64,000 nucleotides of DNA. Source: Harmothoe impar (taxonomy: Eukaryota; Annelida; Polychaeta; Phyllodocida; Polynoidae). This document shows, one piece after another, positions 57,086 to 64,000 of the stretch (position 1 is the stretch's first letter; every line of letters starts with the position of its first letter). A model generated the notes under the pieces. The model was not told where the DNA came from. It searched no databases and saw only the letters and a program-made list of their open reading frames with translations. Position numbers and translations under genes: made by a program. The stretch lies in NCBI GenBank assembly GCA_947462335.1, contig OX381716.1, positions 10,054,861-10,118,860 on the forward strand, read 5' to 3'.

Positions 57086-57596
57086 ATTCTATTTTTAAGA
57101 TTTTAGCAAATTGCTGGTTGGGGAGAAAATGTAAATGTCGCTTCAACCAGAATAGCATGTTCATGATGTCTTTAAAATGACTACTCGTCTGCGTAATTTG
57201 GAAATCATTCCATTATTTCCCCCATGTTCCACCTTGGATATTTTGAATACAGAGTGTAATATTATTCTGATCCTGGTTTCCTTCTAAGAGGACCTTTACT
57301 ACAGACCTACTCTCTACCACAGCAGACAGTTTCTCATTATAATGTACAACATCCTGACTGCATGTCAATCTGCATATTGACACTACATCACAGTCAGGTA
57401 GTTAGTCTCTGCCTTTGTCACCTACTCCATAATCTCACGTTCCATCACCACCTTACGAGGTTCTGTCTCTCCCCAATACAGACCATCAGTCACACACACA
57501 TCCTTCACTGAGCTCCACCTTCTTTCTAACTGGAATTACTTCAACTCTTTCAGGGCAGCATATTGCTTCTTTGGTTTATGTATTGTAATGAATACA
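57085..57596. other. Gene-free stretch
   Basis: About 57290-57420 resembles 63110-63200 and 63850-63980 ('tcattataatgta(c/a)a', 'gcctttgtcacctactccat'), another low-copy repeat. No gene. Confidence 0.5.
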
Positions 57597-57916
57597 GGCC
57601 CCAGTTCAAGAAACACTTTAGATCTGCTTGAAGCAGTCAATTTAGTTCAAGCAGATCAGCTCAAGCAGATCCAAGTTCACGAAACTCCATTATAAAATTT
57701 TGCTTAAGAATCCAATGAGATGGCAGATCTGCTTGAGTTTTCAAGCAGATCTGCCATCTGCTTGACTTTTCAACCAGAAGCTCAAGCAGTACAGGCCTTT
57801 CATATATAAGCTGTTTCGTGAACAACAACTTCTAAAAAGCTGAACTTGAGCTGAACTTAGCAGATAGGCTCTGCTTGAGCTTGCAGTTTCAAGATCATGT
57901 TCCATGAACTTGGGCC
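57597..57916 (+). mobile_element. MITE with GGCCC-AGTTCA ends
   Basis: Ends GGCCCCAGTTCAAGAAACA and (complement) GGCCCAAGTTCATGGAACA. The interior is packed with GCAGATCTGCTTGA palindromes (e.g. 57723-57768). About 320 bp, no ORF. Confidence 0.8.
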
Positions 57917-57949
57917 AGGACTGCTGAGTCACTCACCAGAACTACCTTA

Positions 57950-58115
57950 TTTGACGTAATAAGCACACAGTGTGCTTAAAAGATTATTATTGACCCCCTT
58001 TAGTAGTTAAGACTTTAATTGGGGTCAAAAATTGAGATACTTTTGGTTATCTGTAGTATACGAATCAGGCAAAAATGGGGGGTGTGCACTTTTTAAGGGG
58101 TGTGCGCTTATTAAA
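57950..58115 (+). mobile_element. MITE-like remnant with GGGTGTGCGCTTATTAA motif
   Basis: GGGGTGTGCACTTTTTAAGGGGTGTGCGCTTATTAAATAGAATATGG near the right end; GTAATAAGCACACAGTGTGCTTA near the left end is a possible inverted partner. Ends not exact. Confidence 0.45.
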
Positions 58116-58448
58116 TAGAATATGGTATATCTGAAATTCATGTATAAATAACATCTTATTCGGTAGCACTACATTGAGGCCATATGACAAAAGATGAACG
58201 ATTCTCAAATGCAGCATGACAAATAGATAACTAATACAATGAAGTGCTTGCCAAAGTTCGGTGGACCGCCAGTTTTGCAAACGCGCTGTTACAGTATCTG
58301 GCACCTCCAAAACAATCATTAAACATGTCTTAGAAAACATTTACCTTCATTATGTCTGTCTCATCATAATATATTCTCATAGATTTTACCATAGATTGTC
58401 AGCAGCAGATACTGCACAACTTTATCTAATGCAATCTAATCATTGATT

Positions 58449-58974
58449 AAAAGAAAACAGCACCCTATTTTTATGATGGCTTCAAACGATAGTCTTGGTA
58501 TCAATCAACAGTATTGTGACACATTTAGAGAAGTATGAGCTATTAGAAGGGAGAACAGCAGGATTATCTACTGCGGCCAATGATGCCACCATTGGGGTAA
58601 ACACACCTCAGTAATGCCTGTACAGCACTGCTAGTCTACACCCACATGTCGCTTCTAGGTCATTTTTGACATAAGTTGTACATTTCTTTTGACAAGTAGC
58701 ACCAAAGGACCCCAGTGAAGTGCCCTACTTAATATCATGACTTTGTAGATTTCATATTTTAAATTATAACACTATAAAAGTCGTCTGCCTACAGCCTCCA
58801 GGCTTAAATAATGCAGTATCTAGTGTGTTTACCCCAATGGTGACGTCATGGACTGCAACAGGTAAGCCTGCCGTGCTCCCTTCTAATAGCTAATACTTTA
58901 CTCAATATTTCAGAATATGACTAACTGATACCGAGACCATAAAAATAGGGTGGGCTTTTCTTTTAAAGCCTACT
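58449..58974 (+). mobile_element. 526-bp foldback element
   Basis: Arms of about 180 bp: AAAAGAAAACAGCACCCTAT at 58449 pairs with ATAGGGTGGGCTTTTCTTTT ending 58974; 'gagctattagaagggagaaca' and 'ccattggggtaaacacac' (about 58587) pair with complementary sequence at about 58895 and 58825. The loop of about 170 bp is unique. One arm carries a perfect TGACGTCA. No ORF. Confidence 0.8.
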
Positions 58975-59299
58975 GTTCATGCAACATTCACTAACCAAAT
59001 TGACACCACTGTTTGCCTGTGCATCTCATCTACACACATCTGTAAAGAGTTATTCTTAGTACGAGAAGCAGTTTATTGAACACTGACAGAAAAATCAAAC
59101 TCCCTTCGGCTTGAATTTCCACACAATTAACTGTGTTAAATTAGACGTGGCTGGAGGGCCACAGCTGTTCGTAGAGCTCCATTTGTTTCTCTGTTTTGTG
59201 TTTTAAATATTAGTTCTGCTTTGGTGCATCAATACCATGTCTTTCAGTGGCCCACCCCAGTGAGATGCTAGTGGAATGCCACTGGGATACAATTCTTAT
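58975..59299. other. Gene-free stretch
   Basis: Nothing recognised. Confidence 0.5.
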
Positions 59300-59673
59300 G
59301 GCTGTGTCTCACGACCTTGGGCCAATGTTTTTGTCTCTGACCAGGTGCCGTCTCTGACCAGGTGCTGTCTCTGACCGGGTGCCGTCTCTGGCCAGGTGTC
59401 AGAAAAAGGTCTTTTAAAAAGAATTATACTCATATATATACGGATTTGGAAAAACGTTAAGGCGGTTGTTATATAATCATAACTATAATTACAATTAGCC
59501 TCCTACTGTTGGTATATTGACCTTATCAAGCCAAGCTGGTCAGAGACCGCACCTGGTTAGAGACCCCACCTGGTCAGAGACCGCACCTGGTCAGAGACAG
59601 CACCTGGTCAGAGACCGCACCTGGTCAGAGACCGCACCTGGTTAGAGACGGCCCAAGGTCGTGAGACAGAGCC
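59300..59673 (+). mobile_element. Small element with 17-bp-array inverted ends, copy 2
   Basis: 374 bp, same family as 45805-46147. Ends GGCTGTGTCTCACGACC...GGTCGTGAGACAGAGCC; flanked by TTAT (59296-59299, 59674-59677). Left array of about four TCTCTGACCAGGTGCCG units; right array of about seven complementary units (GGTCAGAGACCGCACCT). The central part is in the opposite orientation to copy 1. Confidence 0.85.
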
Positions 59674-59924
59674 TTATGTCTGTCTTGATGAAGGGACATT
59701 TCCTGACAAATTTAGTCAGTGGGGTTATTGCCATCCGATTGATACAGAGCATCTATCAGGCTTGATTGCTTGCCTGCTACCTATATGAGAAACCACTGTC
59801 CAACATTCAACAACTCCAATCCCCTTTTTAGAAAATCCCTCAATCATTCACAACCCAAATCTGATGCGGAGAAATAAGGTTCTCTTATCGCTTGCTGCAA
59901 AGAGCTTGCTAGTCCAGAAATACT

Positions 59925-60372
59925 CCTGCAATCTAAATCTCAAGCAGAACATGTGCTATTCTCATCTCAAAACTCAAGTATTTTCTGAATGTTTTTGGAA
60001 ATTTTCTTGTGTCATATTCCCTAACAACTCGAGAATCATACAAGTTACAAAGCATAGTATTCCCCTAGAAACACACAAGGTGTATGCATGAGAGAGAAAC
60101 AGGAGATGCTCGAGAATAGTGAATGTTCCCAGTGACATGTTGAATGGCGATGTGTATTTCCCGAGTTTTACTCATGCAAATAGCCAGAAATTCCACAAGT
60201 AGAAGGAAGACCTGTATTTCACGAGTTTTACTACAAGAAATAACACAGAATATGATACAAGAACATTTTCAAAAACCTTAAAAAAAACTTTTCAAAAAAC
60301 CTTTAAAGATTCATGATTTTTGACACAAGAATTGCACTACTTCAGCTTGAGATTTTGTTTGCAAGGATAACT
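59925..60372 (+). repeat. Two more pieces of the dispersed ~270-bp repeat
   Basis: 59925-60030 is a partial inverted piece and 60112-60372 a nearly complete copy in + orientation, placed as opposed arms around an unmatched ~80-bp centre. Confidence 0.65.
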
Positions 60373-61200
60373 TAATTATCATTGATTTGATTACTGTACA
60401 ATGTTTATGCACTAAGCTCAATACAATTAGCCAAAGAAACATGTGTTCAGAGAACAATACATGATCCGTTTCTTGTTTGTACTCCTCACACGAGAGGGCG
60501 TTGTCACATGTTAATTAGGACACATCAATTAGTAAACCGAAACAAGATGGCCTTTACCAAGAGGACAGGGTTTTATATGGGGATCATTAACTAAAGCTTT
60601 CTCGTGGAATAGTCAACTCTGGGACTAAAGATGTAATGTTTTATCCTGGGTAGGTTTTAGGATGGAAAGCTTCCTGGTGAAAAAAGGATTTGTTTTGGTA
60701 GGCTGCAATTGATTAGTGAATAATGGGTTGATGGGAAACATTCAAAACTCAATTCAAGCTCAACATTGAACATATACCAGGAAAGATGCTAATTCCTATG
60801 ATATGCAATATTTTCTTTCACTGTGGGTGTCATTATTGAAACAATGGAGGTATAGTAATTTTGAATAATGACATTTATTCTAATTTTCACCAAAGAATAC
60901 AGTCACTGTCCATTGGAGCTGTCAGATTGCCCACAGAATGCAATAGTTTTGTCTGTCACTTATGTAACCCTATGAAGGCTTTACAGCCCTCACTGTATCA
61001 ATACAACAATACACAACTTAGCTATGGGGGCCAATATATACCCGTGGAGTTGCATCATGACTACACAATAGATAGAAAATGAGAGTGCCTAAGGTGTCCT
61101 GCTGTACTATAATGGTTAGCCAGTTTCTAAACTTGATTAACAGATATGATTGATAGATACCTGTTAGATTATATCTACCCTCAAATCATTTCCTAGTTTT
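60373..61200. other. Gene-free stretch
   Basis: Only short ORFs; nothing recognised. Confidence 0.5.
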
Positions 61201-61560
61201 TAGACAGACTCCAGACTCAGCTACAGTTCTGTATACTCTAAACCAACCTCAGGCAGAGAAGAGCTCCATTTGGACATCCTCATCACGTGACAGACACACC
61301 ACTTAGTCACCAGAACGAGGCTGTTACTATAAATAGATCCCACCGCTAGCCTCGGGCAGCCCTTTCTGGATCCAAGCAAAGACTCAGGCTGCAGGCATCC
61401 AGCCCCTTATGATGTCATGAGTAAGGTACTGCGACGTCATGATGTGAGGTCTTGTACTGCCATGAGTGATACACTGGGTGATTTGGCCCCGAGCTTCCAT
61501 TGTGTGACATCATAGTGAGAGTAAGAGAGGGATGGACTAGAATAACTTATAAGAAGATGG
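61200..61560 (+). repeat. Relative of the 9170-9830 segment
   Basis: Shares 'cagaac(a/g)aggct', 'tgttactata(t/a)atagatcc', 'cctc(a/g)ggca(a/g)ccctt' and the 'gatgtcatgagt...gacgtcat' block with segmental copy A. Confidence 0.65.
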
Positions 61561-61664
61561 CGTACACTTTGGGACATGATTGGATAACACTCCAATTGTA
61601 ACATTACAGTTCCAGCCGTCTTATATTCATTAACATAATGAAAGACATACGTAAATCCAGGCCA

Positions 61665-61830
61665 TTAAGACGACCTTATTTTGGGATTTATTTTCTGTAA
61701 CTAGGGGGTCCTCTTAAAGGTGGGGTTTTCTTATATAGGATTAAAGAGAATACCATTCTCAAGTTTTTCCCCCTACAAGGGGGTCGTCTTAAAGGTGAGG
61801 TCATCTTGAAGGAGGGGTTTTTACGGTACC
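61665..61830 (+). mobile_element. MITE-like sequence with GGGGGTCGTCTTAAAGG motif
   Basis: Repeated GGGGGTC(G/C)TCTTAAAGGTG units at about 61706 and 61780 plus ATTAAGACGACCTTATTTTGGG at the left end, an inverted relation. Ends with TTTTTACGGTA. No ORF. Confidence 0.55.
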
Positions 61831-64000
61831 CCTCATTTGGTGGCACTACTTTGGGTTTGCACTGGAGGGCGTTTGATTGTGGGAGAGGAGGGAACTGTTT
61901 TACTTCAACCAGGTGTTAGTGATAGGGTGTATTCACAGCGTTGAGGTCCCTAGAAGTTGCTGTATGCAGCCCTTCAGAAAGTTGTGGTGTTCATAATGCT
62001 CTCATGCGAAACAGACATGGTAGTTGCTGCTTGTCAAGCACAGCAGTGTGTTTTATTCAAAGGGGTAATCAAGACATTCACCCTCAAATCTTTTGTGATT
62101 ACACTTTGATACCTCCGCTTCAACCAGCCTGTTGATGAATGACCAATTATGCTAGTTGTTTGGAATATTCAATTTGTACTCAATCTTAGTTGAGTTACAA
62201 TTAACTTCAAATCCTAGGACTGATTGTGTAAAAGTGCTGTCTCTTGTGTCATTCACAGTTTGATAATATTATTTTGTTTATTCAGAATCATTATACATTG
62301 TTAAACATTCTACACATTTAAATCAATATGCTAGTGAATCAAACAATATTGTACCCTATCTTACAAATATGTTCATTTCTATAGGTGAGTGCCTTTTATA
62401 AGTAACTATGCTGATCAGGTGAGTACCCGTGTAGAAGTACAGTATGTTTTCAGTTCCCTGCCTCTTACCCCTGCTCATGTTCTACCTCACTGCCTATCAC
62501 CCAGCAATCTCCTACCAGATATAAGTGGCCTATCCAGCACCCTTTTTGTCAAACCTCTCTTAATGTGTCCTACCCTGCCAGACCCTCCCCCTTAAGTCTG
62601 TCCAACCCCTCAAAATTACCCCCTCTTTCATCTTCCCTGCTACAAAGCAGGCAGCTCAGTCCAGATCAATTTCCTTGATTTTAAAACAATTTAGTGTGAT
62701 TCTATCACATTTACACTGCAATTGTCACCGATCTCAGAGGCAGCTGATGTCAGAATACAATATAATGGGCTTCACAGCATTCAGCAAATATGGACAATGT
62801 CTATAGAGTGAAAATATACCCTCAGTGCTTTATCTATATAAGGTGGACTGCACTTGCAGAGGAGGGAATTTCATGGTGCAGATCTCTTCCCAATTCAACA
62901 CAATTTTGAGAACATTTATCTACCCATAGCGTTTAGCTGCTAATGGCCAATTCGCTGAGGGTTGGACATCTGGAGGAGAAGAGTACTGCTAGTGAGATGG
63001 GAGACTGAATTGGGCCAGGAAAGTGCCAGTCCCTGACAACCTCTGCTTTCCAGCTAACAGGGAAGATGAAGGGGCTAGGGCGGAGTGAAATGTATGTATT
63101 AAGTAATGGCTGCAAGATAATGCCATTCTAACATTTCTCCTTGTTATGTAAAATGTCCTGACATAACTCTAATCTACATCATAGTTACGTAGTTTGTCAA
63201 TTCACACCTACTTCATAGAGCTTTCATTCATTCTGACTGGAATTAGTCACCAGTGCTGAATTTGTTCATGTATGATGGACTGCACTGATAGAGGACAAAA
63301 GGGAGTTCCATACAAAGTGCAAACCATTGCCTGTTTCAATGTACTTAGATTACATTACACTGTCCACAATGTTTAGCTGGTAATGGCCTATGCGCTGACA
63401 GTTGGAATAGTGGAGGAGGGAGTGGAGAGGGGTTGCTACTAGGGAAGTGGCAGACTGAAAGGCTGGGGGATGGCCAGGGGAGAGTCTGTCTCTGACAGGT
63501 ATTTCATTTCTTCTGACAGGGAAGATGGACAATGTGGAAGGGGGTTAACTGTAAATGAGAAGAGGGGAAAGGTAATGTATGCATACTCATGATCAAGTAC
63601 AGCAAATGTAACCAAACGTGGAACTTTCAAACCAAACAACTGCTCTAAAGAAGATCATACCACAATTTATGTTATTGTTCATATCCAGATAAATTATCTT
63701 TTCATCACCTATTCCACCCGTCCGCCTGTTTTTCCTTTTAGCCTTAATTCAGCCATATTCCACCTCCTACAATTCATCTCTTAAAACTTACATCCACATA
63801 ATCATCTGAATGTCATTCTGGTTCCATCCTAACAAGTCGTTTTTCACAGATGTATGTATTAATAGGTCCTACCACAGACGCTTAGTACACAGTCTAACAT
63901 TATTCATTATAATGTAAAATGTCCTGGCCATGTTTCAATATGCATATAGATGCTACTCAATTGTACAATAATTTGTCTTCTGTCTTTGTCAGCTACAATC
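61831..64000. repeat. Gene-free tail with low-copy repeats
   Basis: 62450-62770 matches 45240-45540. 62925-63090 and 63360-63545 are a tandem pair ('tttagctg(c/g)taatggcc(a/t)at', 'gacagggaagatg'). 63850-63980 relates to 57290-57420. Short ORFs are not conserved between the copies, so I call no gene. Confidence 0.55.

Overview
Animal (metazoan) nuclear DNA, A+T-rich, with no recognisable host gene. Polymerase II-type TATA boxes, GT-AG introns and AATAAA signals, plus a metazoan-type Polinton and a tyrosine-recombinase retroelement, point to an animal, probably a marine invertebrate; the species cannot be named from the sequence. The window is a nest of mobile elements set in old duplicated non-coding DNA.

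Layout. (1) 153-3424 is a long-inverted-repeat non-autonomous DNA element with a perfect 7-bp target duplication. (2) About 3455-9870 and 10325-21570 are two diverged copies of one non-coding segment; the second copy has gained several MITE-like insertions and a DIRS/Ngaro-type retroelement (about 16650-21079). That retroelement has gag zinc-knuckle, RT, RNase H and tyrosine recombinase coding regions and split direct repeats (B1-A2-B2), but it lacks its 5' end and its frames are broken. (3) 22388-45083 is a structurally complete 22.7-kb Maverick/Polinton (a virus-like DNA transposon) with 480-bp terminal inverted repeats and a perfect 6-bp target duplication, GGTAAG. (4) 45084-64000 is again gene-free: a second tandem segmental duplication (about 47000-51060 and 51070-56720) and many foldback or MITE-like elements. 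These include two copies of a small element whose ends are arrays of a 17-bp motif, both flanked by TTAT.

The Polinton has a left/central + strand block for replication, integration and particle assembly: a small spliced gene, protein-primed DNA polymerase B, A32/FtsK-like packaging ATPase, a small conserved basic protein, a long disordered protein, a DDE integrase with chromodomain, minor capsid/penton-like protein, a basic core-like protein and the double jelly-roll major capsid protein. The right arm is unusual. Exons on the minus strand encode a signal-peptide/LRRNT-like ectodomain, a stalk, a transmembrane helix and a cytoplasmic tail; two paralogous two-finger C2H2 proteins lie in its large intron. 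A + strand spliced Pro-rich/Asp-rich gene converges on a minus strand spliced gene with a PC4-like ssDNA-binding domain. I see no adenain-type maturation protease.

This copy is not obviously intact. The polymerase reading frame is broken in an A6 run and the PC4-like gene has an in-frame TAG. The most unexpected signals are the receptor-like gene, the ~1-kb segment open on both strands with splice-like boundaries on the antisense strand (31208-32262), and a small gene bounded by a perfect 29-bp direct repeat.
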